DNA of 64,000 nucleotides from Sphingomonas elodea ATCC 31461 (GCF_000226955.1 NZ_AGFU01000021.1:1-64000), one strand, 5' to 3'; positions 51,769 through 61,222 are shown, counted from the first letter of the stretch. Made by a program: numbers and translations. The notes: a model not told the origin generated them from the sequence alone.

Positions 51769-53259
51769 ATGCACCTGCTCTCCCGCCGCTCGCTGCTCGC
51801 CGGCACCGCCGCTTGCTTCGCCCTTCCGCCTGCTGCCGTATGTGCGGACGACGCCGATCCGCGACGCCTGCGCGAGGTCCTCGATCGTGCGGCGCGCGAT
51901 CCCGAAGGAGCCCTTGCCGAGCTCCGCGGCTTCGACGCAGCCGCCCTGCCTGCCGGTGCGCGACTCGACCTGCAGGCGGCCCGTGCAGGCCTCGCGGTCG
52001 ATGTCGAACTGGCCCGCCACTTTCCCGTCGGGAGGCCCGGGCGTAGCCCGTATCTCGTCACGCCCACCGGCGGTGCCTGGACACGCGCCGAGGCGCCGGC
52101 CGAAGCGATCCAGCGCGAGACACGATCGCTAAGCGCCGATGCGACGCGCGGGTTCCGGCTGCCCCGCGGGCTGATCGAGCGGACGATCGCCGCCCTTGAG
52201 GCTGCGCGTGCCGCGGCGACCGGCTCACGTGCCGAGGCGCTTGCCGAGCAGCTCGCCCTGCTGCGTGCGCAGATTGCCGATGCGCCGCCGCCTGGCATGT
52301 CTGCACTGCCGAACGGCGCCGCCTATTATGCACTGCTGCTGCGGCGAACGACCGGTGACGACATCGTACCCGAACTCTTGCGCGCCCGACTCGAGCGGGA
52401 GCGTCGACGCACCGTCGCCCGCGCCGACCGCCTGTTCGCAGCGATCGGCATTCGCACCGGCAGCCTCGGCCAGCGTTTTTCCACGCTCTGGCAGGATGCG
52501 CGCTGGCTCTACCCCGACGGCGATGCGGGCCGCAGCCTCGCAGTCGCCGACATGAACCGGCAGCTGGAACGCGTGCAGCCGCTGCTCCCCCGCTGGTTCG
52601 GCCCCCTGCCTCCCGAGGTCCGCGCCGTGCAGACGCAGCGGATGACGGCCTCAGAGGAGGCAGGAGGAAAGCAAGGCTATCGCATCGTACCCGAAGGCAC
52701 ACGCCCGGGGCGCTATGTCGTCGATCTCCGCGCGATCCTGCGCCGACCGGCCTGGACCCTGCCGGCCGTCGTCCATCACGAGCTGCTGCCAGGCCATATG
52801 GTCCAGCTCCCCTTGGAGGCGCGCGCGGCGCCACATCCGTTGCGCATCGACTATGCCCAGGCATTCACGGAAGGCTGGGCCATCTATGCCGAAGGGCTCG
52901 CTGCACGTGCTGGCCTATACAAGGGAGATGCGCGTGCGGAACTGGGCTTCTGCCACTGGCGGCTCTTCCGTCTCTGCCGTGCCATCGGCGACCTCGACCT
53001 GCACCTAGCCGGCCATAGCCCCGAAACGGTGCTGGAGGATTGGCGCATGTACCTGGGCGAGCCCGCCTATTTCGCGCCCTTCGCCCAGGATTTGGATCGC
53101 TTGCTCATCGAACCTGCGGCGCGCGCAGCCGAAGCGGCAAGCTGGCTGACGATCGAAGATCTCTCCATCGGCCAAGCCCCTATTCCGTTTCACGAGGCCG
53201 TGCTCGGCCAGGGCCGTGTGCGCACCGACATGATGCGTCACATCGTCATGGGCGCATGA
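51769..53259 (+). CDS. DUF885 family protein, probable zinc carboxypeptidase-like hydrolase, exported
   Basis: A 496-residue protein with an N-terminal export signal (MHLLSRRSLLAGTAACFALPPAAVCA), which has twin arginines and may use Tat. The body is DUF885: an all-helical zincin-like fold. The metal/active-site motif is His337-Glu338 to His343 in HHELLPGH, and the distal ligand is probably Glu368 in FTEGWAIYAEGLA. The family includes peptidases with poorly known substrates. A TetR-like operator candidate lies upstream. Confidence 0.85.
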   Translation: MHLLSRRSLLAGTAACFALPPAAVCADDADPRRLREVLDRAARDPEGALAELRGFDAAALPAGARLDLQAARAGLAVDVELARHFPVGRPGRSPYLVTPTGGAWTRAEAPAEAIQRETRSLSADATRGFRLPRGLIERTIAALEAARAAATGSRAEALAEQLALLRAQIADAPPPGMSALPNGAAYYALLLRRTTGDDIVPELLRARLERERRRTVARADRLFAAIGIRTGSLGQRFSTLWQDARWLYPDGDAGRSLAVADMNRQLERVQPLLPRWFGPLPPEVRAVQTQRMTASEEAGGKQGYRIVPEGTRPGRYVVDLRAILRRPAWTLPAVVHHELLPGHMVQLPLEARAAPHPLRIDYAQAFTEGWAIYAEGLAARAGLYKGDARAELGFCHWRLFRLCRAIGDLDLHLAGHSPETVLEDWRMYLGEPAYFAPFAQDLDRLLIEPAARAAEAASWLTIEDLSIGQAPIPFHEAVLGQGRVRTDMMRHIVMGA

Positions 53260-53352
53260 TGCGGAGATGAACCTCCGCCTACGAAGCGGTTCAGCGTCGC
53301 GAAGCACCGACTCGATTAGTCGTCCTCCATCGAGACGTGAGAGGACGTATCC

Positions 53353-53655
53353 ATGAAACTGGTTCAGCTTATCGCCGCCGCCGGCTTCGCCGTCACCGGG
53401 CTGGTCGGCGCAACCGCAGCACAGGCGCAAGACTGGCGCTATCGCGACGGCCATGAACGCCGCTGGGATCGCGGTGACCGTTGGGACCGGCACGAACGCT
53501 GGGAGCGGCATCGTGGCTGGGATCGCGGCCGCCATTATGGCTGGGACCGCGGCCGTCATCGCGGCTGGGATCGCGGCTATCGCTATCGCAGCAGCACGGT
53601 CTGCTGGGACGAGTGGCGCTACGGTCGCCCGATCCAGATTTGCCGCCGCCGCTGA
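53353..53655 (+). CDS. Secreted protein with WDRG repeats
   Basis: A 100-residue protein with a signal peptide (MKLVQLIAAAGFAVTGLVGATAAQAQ). The mature chain is extremely rich in Arg, Trp, Asp, Gly and His, built of imperfect repeats such as WDRGDRWDRHERW and GWDRGRHYGWDRGRHRGWDRG, ending with a small cysteine-containing tail (STVCWDEWRYGRPIQICRRR). It is related in style to RcnB-like or other periplasmic basic proteins, but I cannot place it in a family. Strong charge and aromaticity suggest binding to polyanions, metals or the cell wall (speculative). Confidence 0.8.
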   Translation: MKLVQLIAAAGFAVTGLVGATAAQAQDWRYRDGHERRWDRGDRWDRHERWERHRGWDRGRHYGWDRGRHRGWDRGYRYRSSTVCWDEWRYGRPIQICRRR

Positions 53656-53659
53656 CGGT

Positions 53660-55078
53660 TCAGGGAGCGCCCGCCGGAGGAGACGGGCGCTCCCCCTTCT
53701 GCTGCAATGGCAGCGTCAGCACGAAGCGCGCACCCATGCCGGGCGCGCTGTCGACGACGAGGTCCCCGCCCATCGCCCGCGCCAGCCGCCGCGCGATGTA
53801 GAGCCCCAGCCCGCTCCCGCCCGGATCGGCGGGATCGACGCGCACGAACTTCTCGAAGATGCGCCCCTGATCGACCACCGCAATGCCCGTGCCCTGATCG
53901 GCAACCACCACCCGGCCCATGCCCCGCTCGCTGTCCGTACGGATGCAGATCGCCGAGCCTCGGGGGCTGTGCCGCACCGCATTGCCGATCAGGTTCACCA
54001 ACACCTGCAACACCCGCCGGAACTCGCCGCGCACCCGCAGGGTCTCGTCGGGGCCCGGCCGATCGATCCGCACCCCCGCCTCCGTCGCGCGCGCTGCCAG
54101 CAGCCCCGCCGCCCGGCGCGCGGCGTCGGCGAGGTCGAGCGGCTCGTCGAGCGTCGCGAAGCTCGCACTCTCGATCCGCTGGAGGTCGACGAGGTCCTCC
54201 ACCAGTCCCATCAGGTGGCGGCCGGCGGCGGCAATGTCGGCGGCATAGCCTGCATAGTCGCCGCGGATCGGCCCGTCTGCCTGGGCACTGATCGAGTCGG
54301 CTTGGGCGATGATGCGGGCCAGCGGGTGGCGCAGCGCGCGCTCAAGCCTCGCGCCGAACGCGCGAGGGAAGGCAGCACGCGGCGGCGCAGGCGCCGTCGT
54401 CTCGACCGCTTCCCCATCGAGCATTCGGGCCGAGCCGAAAAAGCCCGCGAAGCGCCCCACGGGATCCCGACGCGGCGTCGCGTCCAGCCGCACCATCTTT
54501 CCCGTACCGCGCAGCTCGGCGCGCTGGTCGTCTACCGATGCGTGCGCGTGCCAGGCGGAAAGGACCGGCAGCCTGCCCTTGTCGTCCTGTACCAGCGCGA
54601 ATAGCCGGGTGACCGGCTGGCCGAGCATCTCCGACACGTCGAAGCCGAAGCGCGCGCCGGCCTCCGGCGACAGGAAGGTCAGGCGAAGGGCGCTGTCGGT
54701 TTCCCAGAGCCAGTCGCCCCCCGCCCGCAGGAAGTCGCCGTCCCGCGCGGGATCGCCGGCGGGGCGCCAGGCAGGACGCGTGCGCCAGCCGCTCACCTCC
54801 AGCCGGACCCCGCCGCGATCCGGGCCCGCGCGCACCCAAAGGTCGATCTCCGCCTCGCCGTCCGCCACGACGACGCCGCGCGACACCGCGATCCCCAGCC
54901 GATGTGCCAGCTGCGCGATTGCCGCCACACTCGGCAGCGCCAGCGGCGCGCCGATATCGCCGCCGGCGCGATCGTTGAGCGCGCGCAATCTCGGCTCGGC
55001 ATCGATCAGCCGCCCACCCGTATCCAGCCGCGCCACCGCGAGCGGCACCACCGGATCGAGCGAGGAGGTGGCGCTCAC
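53660..55078 (-). CDS. PAS-domain sensor histidine kinase
   Basis: A 472-residue kinase without obvious membrane segments, so probably cytoplasmic. A PAS domain spans about 110-225 (GGDWLWETDSALRLTFLSPEAGARFGFDVSEMLGQPVTRLF). The dimerisation region carries the phospho-acceptor His in ERALRHPLARIIAQADSI. The ATPase domain has the N box NLIGNAVRHS, G1 VADQGTGIAV and G2 GSGLGLYIARRLARAMGG. No response regulator is next to it. Its ATG overlaps the stop of the DUF2336 gene (ATGA, 55075-55078), so the two are coupled and likely act together. Confidence 0.92.
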   Translation of the reverse strand: MSATSSLDPVVPLAVARLDTGGRLIDAEPRLRALNDRAGGDIGAPLALPSVAAIAQLAHRLGIAVSRGVVVADGEAEIDLWVRAGPDRGGVRLEVSGWRTRPAWRPAGDPARDGDFLRAGGDWLWETDSALRLTFLSPEAGARFGFDVSEMLGQPVTRLFALVQDDKGRLPVLSAWHAHASVDDQRAELRGTGKMVRLDATPRRDPVGRFAGFFGSARMLDGEAVETTAPAPPRAAFPRAFGARLERALRHPLARIIAQADSISAQADGPIRGDYAGYAADIAAAGRHLMGLVEDLVDLQRIESASFATLDEPLDLADAARRAAGLLAARATEAGVRIDRPGPDETLRVRGEFRRVLQVLVNLIGNAVRHSPRGSAICIRTDSERGMGRVVVADQGTGIAVVDQGRIFEKFVRVDPADPGGSGLGLYIARRLARAMGGDLVVDSAPGMGARFVLTLPLQQKGERPSPPAGAP

Positions 55079-56127
55079 CGCCTCCGCCCGATCGCAAGGC
55101 GCGCCGCCCGATAGCCCGGATCGAGCCGCAGCTGGGCGAGCACGTCCTGCGCCGCCTCCGGGTCGATCGTGTCCAGCGCGTCGATCGCATCGACCAGCCC
55201 GGCCAGGTCGCGGCGGGGATCGGCGTCGCAGAGCAGCAGGCCGATCCGAGCGATCGTCTCGCGCGGAACAGCCAATGCGCGGAGCACGAGCAGCAGCCGC
55301 TCGCTACCGGGATCGAGCAGCAGCGCGCGCGCATCCGCCGGGTCGATCGCCGCCGCCCGTGCCAGCACCGCCTCGAAGAGGCTGAGACTGCGATCGCGCA
55401 GCGCATCAATCAGCAGGCGCGGTACTTCGCGCGGCGTGGGGGCAAGCAACGCGGCAAGGCGATCCGCCGCCGCCTCGGCTCCGTTTCGGGACTCGGCGTC
55501 GGCGCCCTGTTCGCGCACGGCGGCGCATAGGACCGTGTCCAATGCTCGTCCTGCCGATGCTCCCAACTGTTCCCGCATCGCGGATGCAACCCACCAAAGC
55601 AGCCGCATATGCAAGGCTGGCGGCAACCGCCAGCGTCCCGCTTCAGGACTGTGCGCGCGGCTTTCGGCGAGCTGCAGCGCCCGCGCCGCCGCGGCGAGCT
55701 CGGGAGCCGGATGATCGGCAAGGCGGTTCAGCAGGCTCGGCTGCAACGGATCGTCGGGGGCGTGGTGCGGCAGGCCCGCGATCAGATGCGCACGCTGGAC
55801 CTGGGCCAGAAGCTCGGCCGTCAGCGCGGGATCGGCAGTGAGACCGGCCGCCTGCAGCAGCGGCAAGGTGGGGCCGATACCTGGGAAGGCGCTCTCGGCC
55901 AGGGCTGCGGCAAGGCATCTCTCGATGTCCTGGACGATCCGCTCCAATGCCTGTCGCATGCCGCGCAGGGTCCGTTCGTCCAGTCGCAGCCCGTCCGGCA
56001 CGGACATCTCGCAGGCCGCGGCTTCTGCCATTGCCTGGGCGTGCGATGCCGCCGCCGCGGCACGCGCCGCCACGTCAGTCGGGCCGAAGGACGTGCCCTC
56101 GCGCGGTTCGGGAGCGCCCTGCGCCAT
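55075..56127 (-). CDS. DUF2336 domain-containing protein
   Basis: A 350-residue, mostly helical, alanine/leucine-rich protein with a repeat-like arrangement (DHPAPELAAAARALQLAESRAHSPEAGRW, LLIDALRDRSLSLFEAVLARAAAIDPADARALLLDPGSERLLLVLRALAVPRETIARIGLLL) that fits DUF2336, an alphaproteobacterial family of HEAT-like helical repeats. Its biochemical role is not established. It is the first gene of a two-gene unit with the PAS histidine kinase, suggesting that it is a partner, modulator or output of that kinase. Confidence 0.82.
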   Translation of the reverse strand: MAQGAPEPREGTSFGPTDVAARAAAAASHAQAMAEAAACEMSVPDGLRLDERTLRGMRQALERIVQDIERCLAAALAESAFPGIGPTLPLLQAAGLTADPALTAELLAQVQRAHLIAGLPHHAPDDPLQPSLLNRLADHPAPELAAAARALQLAESRAHSPEAGRWRLPPALHMRLLWWVASAMREQLGASAGRALDTVLCAAVREQGADAESRNGAEAAADRLAALLAPTPREVPRLLIDALRDRSLSLFEAVLARAAAIDPADARALLLDPGSERLLLVLRALAVPRETIARIGLLLCDADPRRDLAGLVDAIDALDTIDPEAAQDVLAQLRLDPGYRAARLAIGRRR

Positions 56128-56162
56128 GCATCGCTGTATACCGACAGAGACTTAATCGGAGC

Positions 56163-57371
56163 CTAAGCCTTGCCGCGCAGCGCCTCGATCGCGGCGGTCA
56201 AGGTGCCGAGCCCATAGAGCGTCACCGCCGCCAGCCCCAGCGTCGCATGACCGGCCAGCGTGAACGGCGTGACGAGCAGCATCTGTGCCGCAGCGTTCGC
56301 CCACCAGCGCCTTCGCTGCACCGGCACCCTCTCCGCCAGCAGTTGCAGGACCACGCCGCCGCCCGCGAGCAGCAGCGACGTGCCGGTGCCGAGGACGCGA
56401 AACTCGCGCCACCCGATCGCCACGAGCAGCAGCACGAACAGCGCCACCACCGCCAACTCGATCGTCCGCGCCCGCGGCTCCTCGCCCCGCAGCGCCGCAT
56501 GCGAAGCCGCCGTGGCGAAGCCGAGCGTCGCCAGCAGCGCGACCACCGCACCGATGCCTTCCCAGCCCGAGAGCACCGTCAGCAGCGCCGCGACCGAGAC
56601 GACACCGCCCGCCGCCAGGGGGGCCCAGTCGGGGATGTTACGCGCCATCATCTGCGGCAGCACGAAGCGCGCGGCGCGACTGAACACCCAGCGGTCCGCC
56701 CACAGCGTCCGCCGATCGCTGAGCGCAGCCAGCACCGCATCGTTGCGGGTGGCAAGACCCTCACCGCTGCGCTCCACCGCGTGGCCGGCGCGGGCCCAGC
56801 CGGGCGCCAGCGGCACCTGCAGCGCGCCGGATTGCGCGGCGACCCGCAGCAGGGCCGACTGGAAGTCATAATCCTCCGGCATGCTGGCGATATGGGCGAG
56901 ATGCCGGGTCTCGATCCGGGCGATGCCGGCCCAGCAATGCCGCATGTCGAGTCGCTCGATCGCGGCGGGAGATTCCGCGTCGTCGGTAACGAGCAGCGCG
57001 GCGTGGGGTTCGGCGGCCATCCGCTCCATCACCGGGTCGATCGTCACCAGCCCGTCCGCCAGCACCAGCACGTCGGCATCGCGCAGCACCTTCTCCGCTG
57101 CTTCCTCGGCCGAGCGGACGATGTCTACCTTCAGTTGCCCCCGCCCCGCCCGCTCGATCGCGGCGAGAAACTGGGGGGTGACCTTGCCTACCGCCACCAG
57201 CACCTGCTCCGCGCCGATCCCGGCGAGCAGGCGGATCTGGTATTCGAGCAGGGTCATGCCGCCAAACGGCAGACTGGCGACCAGCGTGCCGGGGCGATCC
57301 TGCGCCTCCTCCACCGCGAAGATCAGACCGCAGAGCGCGCGCTGGGTTGCCACCATCGCATCCGTCTCCAT
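56163..57371 (-). CDS. Nucleotidyltransferase-like protein with membrane C-terminus
   Basis: A 402-residue fusion. The N-terminal half (about 1-200) resembles a sugar-nucleotidyltransferase fold (PFGGMTLLEYQIRLLAGIGAEQVLVAVG, DADVLVLADGLVTIDPVMERM), though the usual glycine-rich GxGTR loop is missing. The C-terminal half has about six hydrophobic segments (APLAAGGVVSVAALLTVLSGWEGIGAVVALLATLGFATAASHAAL and after) and recalls CDP-alcohol phosphotransferase topology without its DxxDGxxAR signature. The start at 57371 shares a base with the NamZ-like stop. A membrane lipid-headgroup or envelope-polymer role is possible, perhaps as an inactive or divergent enzyme. Confidence 0.65.
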   Translation of the reverse strand: METDAMVATQRALCGLIFAVEEAQDRPGTLVASLPFGGMTLLEYQIRLLAGIGAEQVLVAVGKVTPQFLAAIERAGRGQLKVDIVRSAEEAAEKVLRDADVLVLADGLVTIDPVMERMAAEPHAALLVTDDAESPAAIERLDMRHCWAGIARIETRHLAHIASMPEDYDFQSALLRVAAQSGALQVPLAPGWARAGHAVERSGEGLATRNDAVLAALSDRRTLWADRWVFSRAARFVLPQMMARNIPDWAPLAAGGVVSVAALLTVLSGWEGIGAVVALLATLGFATAASHAALRGEEPRARTIELAVVALFVLLLVAIGWREFRVLGTGTSLLLAGGGVVLQLLAERVPVQRRRWWANAAAQMLLVTPFTLAGHATLGLAAVTLYGLGTLTAAIEALRGKA

Positions 57372-58567
57372 CAGTAGAGCAGGTGCGGCTGGCGGGCCGC
57401 GATCCAGGCAGCCTCGTCCGGCAGGGTCAGCGCGTCGAGATCGGCGGGCGTGGCGGCTGCATCGTCCACCCAAAGGCGCAAGCCCGGGCCGCCGTTGATC
57501 ACGTCGATTGCCAGCTTGTCGAAGACATATTCATACGGGAAGTCGCGCCAGAGCGCATAATCGGGATATAGCGTCCGGATCGCCTTGAAGCCGAGCGCCT
57601 GCACCCGCCACGGACGGAACGCAGCATGGTCATAGGCCGGCCCCTCGGCATGAACGAACACGCCGGCGCAAAGCTGGCCGACATGCTTGTGGAACGTCGG
57701 CTGGAACCACATGTCGCGCAGGGAGCACCCAGCAAGCCATTCGGGGGCGAGACGCTGCATCTCCGCGATCACCGCCCGCGCATCGAGATCGGGCGCGCCG
57801 AACAGCTCGAGCGGACGGGTGGTACCACGGCCTTCGGAAAGCATCGTTCCCTCCAGCATCACCGTGCCGGCATAGGCGCGCGCCATGTTGACGTTGGCGG
57901 CATTGGGGCTCGGGTTGATCCAGGGGCGCTCGGCCGGCCAGCCGAAGCCGGGCCCCGCCTCGGGCTCCCAGCCCTGCATCGCGATCACGCGATACTCCAC
58001 ATCCAGGTCATAGTGCGCGATGAACCAGTGGCCCAGTTCGCCCAGCGTCATGCCGTGGCGCATCGGCATCGGTCCGGCACCGACGAAGCTCTCCCAGCCC
58101 TGCAGCAGGGTCAGCCCCTCGACCGGGCGACCGGCAGGATTGGGACGATCCAGCACCCACACCGCCTTGCCGTGCCTGGCTGCAGCTTCGAGGACGTAGA
58201 GCAACGTCGTCACGAAGGTGTAGATGCGGCAGCCGACGTCCTGCAGATCGACCAGCAGCACGTCGAACGTCGCCATCGACGCATCGGTCGGGCGGCGGAC
58301 CTCACCATAGAGGCTGAACACCGGCACGCCGTACTGCGGATCGACGAAGTCCGGCGACTCCATCATATTGTCCTGCAGATCCCCACGCACACCGTGCTGC
58401 GGACCGAACACCGCCGAGATGTTGACTCCAGCCGCCACCAGCGCATCCAGGCTGTGCGTAAGATCCGCCGTGACCGAGGCGGGATGGGCGAGCAGCGCAA
58501 CGCGCTTGCCCTGCAGGGGCGCGCGGAGCTCGGGTTCGGCGAGGAGGCGATCGATTCCGAATTGCAT
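57371..58567 (-). CDS. DUF1343 protein, exo-beta-N-acetylmuramidase NamZ-like (GH171)
   Basis: A 398-residue protein of the DUF1343 family, whose Bacillus member NamZ releases terminal N-acetylmuramic acid from peptidoglycan fragments. Family segments: GKRVALLAHPASVTADLTHSLDAL, FGPQHGVRGDLQDNM, LLVDLQDVGCRIYTFVTTLLYVLEAAARHGK, VLDRPNPAGRPVEGL, and PSPNAANVNMARAYAGTVMLEGTMLSEGRGTTRPLE. The start at 58567 fits the family N-terminus; no signal peptide is seen, so a cytoplasmic cell-wall-recycling role is suggested here. It is coupled to the membrane nucleotidyltransferase gene (one shared base) and lies 1 nt after the DOMON-like gene. Confidence 0.88.
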   Translation of the reverse strand: MQFGIDRLLAEPELRAPLQGKRVALLAHPASVTADLTHSLDALVAAGVNISAVFGPQHGVRGDLQDNMMESPDFVDPQYGVPVFSLYGEVRRPTDASMATFDVLLVDLQDVGCRIYTFVTTLLYVLEAAARHGKAVWVLDRPNPAGRPVEGLTLLQGWESFVGAGPMPMRHGMTLGELGHWFIAHYDLDVEYRVIAMQGWEPEAGPGFGWPAERPWINPSPNAANVNMARAYAGTVMLEGTMLSEGRGTTRPLELFGAPDLDARAVIAEMQRLAPEWLAGCSLRDMWFQPTFHKHVGQLCAGVFVHAEGPAYDHAAFRPWRVQALGFKAIRTLYPDYALWRDFPYEYVFDKLAIDVINGGPGLRLWVDDAAATPADLDALTLPDEAAWIAARQPHLLY

Positions 58568-58568
58568 G

Positions 58569-59093
58569 TCAGTCTGCTGGCGGCAGTTGGGCGACAAAGC
58601 AATCGGGATCGTGGAAATCGGGCGCATCTCCGCCATGGTGCAGCGCCCAATAGGATTTCGTGCCGTCCTTCTCCTCGATCACCGCGGTGATGCCCAGACG
58701 GAGCGGGCCCGGATCGATGCCGTCCAGCAGCACGGTCACCAGGAGATACGCGCCCTCGTGGTGGGCATGAATGTCCGGCGGCATGTCGAGCGCCAGCGGC
58801 GCCATACCCTCGCGCCGCCCGCTGAATGCGTACGCCGCCCAAGCCCCCGACGGGGAGAAGTTATACTCTGCATAGCCATTGCCCGCCTCCGCGGCGAACA
58901 ATTCAAGGCAGGTGGATCGCCACAGTCCATCTGTCCGATAAGGCTTGGCAAGTGGCGGAAGCACCAGTCGGCCAAGATCGCCCTCAATCGTGTATCGAAG
59001 GATCAACCCGCCTGGCCGACGATGCACGTTGCAGCCGACCGAGGTAATTGCACGCGAAGGATGGCTGGGATGCGGCATCAGCAAATGATTCAT
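58569..59093 (-). CDS. DOMON-like domain protein
   Basis: A 174-residue beta-sandwich protein without a signal peptide. The pattern LILRYTIEGDLGRLVLPP, GLWRSTCLELFAAEAGNGYAEYNFSPSGAWAAYAFSGRREGM and TKSYWALHHGGDAPDFHDPDCFVAQLPP fits the DOMON-like carbohydrate/haem-binding fold seen in sphingomonad proteins of unknown function. The start may be ATG 59093 or 59078. It leads the operon DOMON-like - NamZ-like - nucleotidyltransferase/membrane protein. Confidence 0.82.
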   Translation of the reverse strand: MNHLLMPHPSHPSRAITSVGCNVHRRPGGLILRYTIEGDLGRLVLPPLAKPYRTDGLWRSTCLELFAAEAGNGYAEYNFSPSGAWAAYAFSGRREGMAPLALDMPPDIHAHHEGAYLLVTVLLDGIDPGPLRLGITAVIEEKDGTKSYWALHHGGDAPDFHDPDCFVAQLPPAD

Positions 59094-59199
59094 CCCGTCG
59101 CTCTACCGCGAAAGTTGGCCCGCCGTCAGCCGAGACCGGATGATCTGCCCCAACTGAAAGGCCATGGCAGCGCAACAATTCCATCGTAGGGCGGCACCG

Positions 59200-59916
59200 A
59201 TGAAGTTCCTTCACACCTTCCACCTCGCCGCCTATTGCGACACGCTGCTGAGTTACATCCTCGCGCTGATCCTCGGCGCGGCGATAGGCGCGGAGCGGCA
59301 GTTCCGCCAGCGCACCGCGGGCTTGCGCACCAATGCGCTGGTCGCACTGGGATCCGCGGCGTTCGTCGATCTGGCGCAGCGCATCGCCGGCGATCTCGAG
59401 GCGGTGCGGGTGATTTCCTATGTCGTGTCCGGCATCGGCTTTCTCGGCGCCGGCGTGATCATGAAGGAGGGCATGAACGTCCGCGGGCTCAACACCGCGG
59501 CGACCTTGTGGTGCTCGGCCGCGGTAGGTGCCTGCGCGGGCAGCGACATGGCGGCCGAGGCGGCGACACTCGCGATCTTCGTGATCGCCGGCAACACATT
59601 GCTGCGGCCCATCGTCAATGCGATCAACCGGGTGCCGCTCGCCGGCGGCCAGGTGGAAGCACATTACTTCGTCACCCTCACCACCGTGCCGGCCGAGGTC
59701 GACCGGCTCCGCGACCTGCTGACCGATCACCTCGAGCTGATGCGCTATCCCGTCGCCGAGATCGAGACGATCGAGCGCCCAGACGAGCGGATCGAGCTGC
59801 GCGCCCGCCTAGTCTCCACCGCCGCGCTCGATGCGGAACTGGACAGCATCATCGCGCATCTCGCCAGGCGCCACGACGTCCAGCATGCCAGCTGGGAGCT
59901 GCAGACCCAGGACTGA
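59200..59916 (+). CDS. MgtC/SapB family membrane protein
   Basis: A 238-residue inner-membrane protein. The N-terminal four or five helices contain the family signature [33 protein letters not shown], followed by [40 protein letters not shown]. The C-terminal cytoplasmic part is ACT-like ([26 protein letters not shown]). Relatives relate to magnesium homeostasis and acid or intracellular survival; the exact function is unsettled. The ATG at 59200 follows AGGGCGG and replaces a longer frame starting at 59164. Confidence 0.9.
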   Translation: MKFLHTFHLAAYCDTLLSYILALILGAAIGAERQFRQRTAGLRTNALVALGSAAFVDLAQRIAGDLEAVRVISYVVSGIGFLGAGVIMKEGMNVRGLNTAATLWCSAAVGACAGSDMAAEAATLAIFVIAGNTLLRPIVNAINRVPLAGGQVEAHYFVTLTTVPAEVDRLRDLLTDHLELMRYPVAEIETIERPDERIELRARLVSTAALDAELDSIIAHLARRHDVQHASWELQTQD

Positions 59917-59965
59917 GCAGCCGGGGATGACGCGGGCGCGCGCTTTGGCTATGCGCGCTTGCATC

Positions 59966-61222
59966 ATGACCGAATACAGCTCCGATCTGCTCCGCCTGCT
60001 CGCCTCGCGCGGGTACATTCACCAGGTGACCGACGCCGAGGGCCTCGACGCGCTCGCCGCCAAGCAGATCGTGCCCGGCTATATCGGCTTCGATCCCACC
60101 GCGCCCTCGCTCCACGTCGGCAGCCTGGTGCAGATCATGCTGCTGCGCCGTCTCCAGCAGGCAGGCCACAAGCCGATCGTGCTGATGGGCGGCGGCACCG
60201 GCAAGATCGGCGACCCGAGCTTCAAGGACGAAGCCCGCAAGATGCTGACGCTCGACACGATCGGCAGCAACATCGCCTCGATCAAGACGGTGTTCGAGAA
60301 TTTCCTCACCTTCGGCGACGGCCCCAGCGACGCCGTGATGGTCGACAATGCCGATTGGCTCGACAAGCTCGAATATATCCCGTTCCTGCGCGACATCGGC
60401 CGGCATTTCTCGATCAACCGGATGCTGAGCTTCGATTCGGTCAAGCTGCGGCTGGATCGCGAGCAGTCGCTGAGCTTCCTCGAGTTCAACTACATGATTC
60501 TCCAGGGCTATGACTTCCTGGAGCTGTCGCGCCGCGCGGGCTGCCGCCTGCAGATGGGCGGATCGGACCAGTGGGGCAACATCGTCAACGGCATCGAGCT
60601 GTCGCGCCGCGTCGACGGCACCGAGGTGTACGGCGTCACCACGCCGCTGATCACCACCGCGGACGGCGGCAAGATGGGCAAGACCATGTCCGGCGCGGTG
60701 TGGCTCAACCCCGACCAGCTGCCGCATTATGATTACTGGCAGTTCTGGCGGAACACCGACGACCGCGATGTCGGCCGCTTCCTGCGCCTGTTCACCGATC
60801 TGCCGCTCGACGAGATCGCCCGCCTCGAAGCGCTCGAAGGTGCCGAGATCAACGAGGCCAAGAAGATCCTCGCCAACGAAGCGACCGCGATGTGCCGCGG
60901 TCGCGCCGCTGCGGAAGAGGCCGCCGAAACCGCGCGCAAGACCTTCGAGGAAGGCGCTGCCGGTGGTGCGCTGCCGACGTTGGCCTTCAAACGGAAGCAG
61001 ATTGCCGAGATTTTGGTGGAGTTAGGCTTTGTTTCGTCGAAGAAAGAGGCCTTCCGAAAAATGTCGGAGCGAGCGGTTCGCCTGAATGGTGAACCCATCG
61101 CGAATCTCGTGCGGGACATCTCGTTTGAAGATGGCCCGTCTGAGTTCACAATCCATCTGACGCAGACGGCAACGATCAGTTTGGGCAAGAAGCATCACGG
61201 GCTGCTCACACCGCAAGGCTAA
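59966..61222 (+). CDS. tyrS: Tyrosyl-tRNA synthetase with a compositionally foreign 3' end
   Basis: Charges tRNA-Tyr. It has 418 residues from the ATG at 59966. The HIGH-type motif is [11 protein letters not shown], tyrosine-site features are [11 protein letters not shown] and GGSDQWGN, and the KMSKS-type loop is KMGKTMSG. The catalytic part is typical. From about codon 345 (nt 61000), where the S4 RNA-binding domain begins ([21 protein letters not shown]), G/C drops from 43 of 60 (60901-60960) to 31 of 60 (61021-61080 and 61141-61200) and codon choice changes. The reading frame stays intact. This suggests recombination that replaced the S4-domain end. Confidence 0.93.
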   Translation: MTEYSSDLLRLLASRGYIHQVTDAEGLDALAAKQIVPGYIGFDPTAPSLHVGSLVQIMLLRRLQQAGHKPIVLMGGGTGKIGDPSFKDEARKMLTLDTIGSNIASIKTVFENFLTFGDGPSDAVMVDNADWLDKLEYIPFLRDIGRHFSINRMLSFDSVKLRLDREQSLSFLEFNYMILQGYDFLELSRRAGCRLQMGGSDQWGNIVNGIELSRRVDGTEVYGVTTPLITTADGGKMGKTMSGAVWLNPDQLPHYDYWQFWRNTDDRDVGRFLRLFTDLPLDEIARLEALEGAEINEAKKILANEATAMCRGRAAAEEAAETARKTFEEGAAGGALPTLAFKRKQIAEILVELGFVSSKKEAFRKMSERAVRLNGEPIANLVRDISFEDGPSEFTIHLTQTATISLGKKHHGLLTPQG

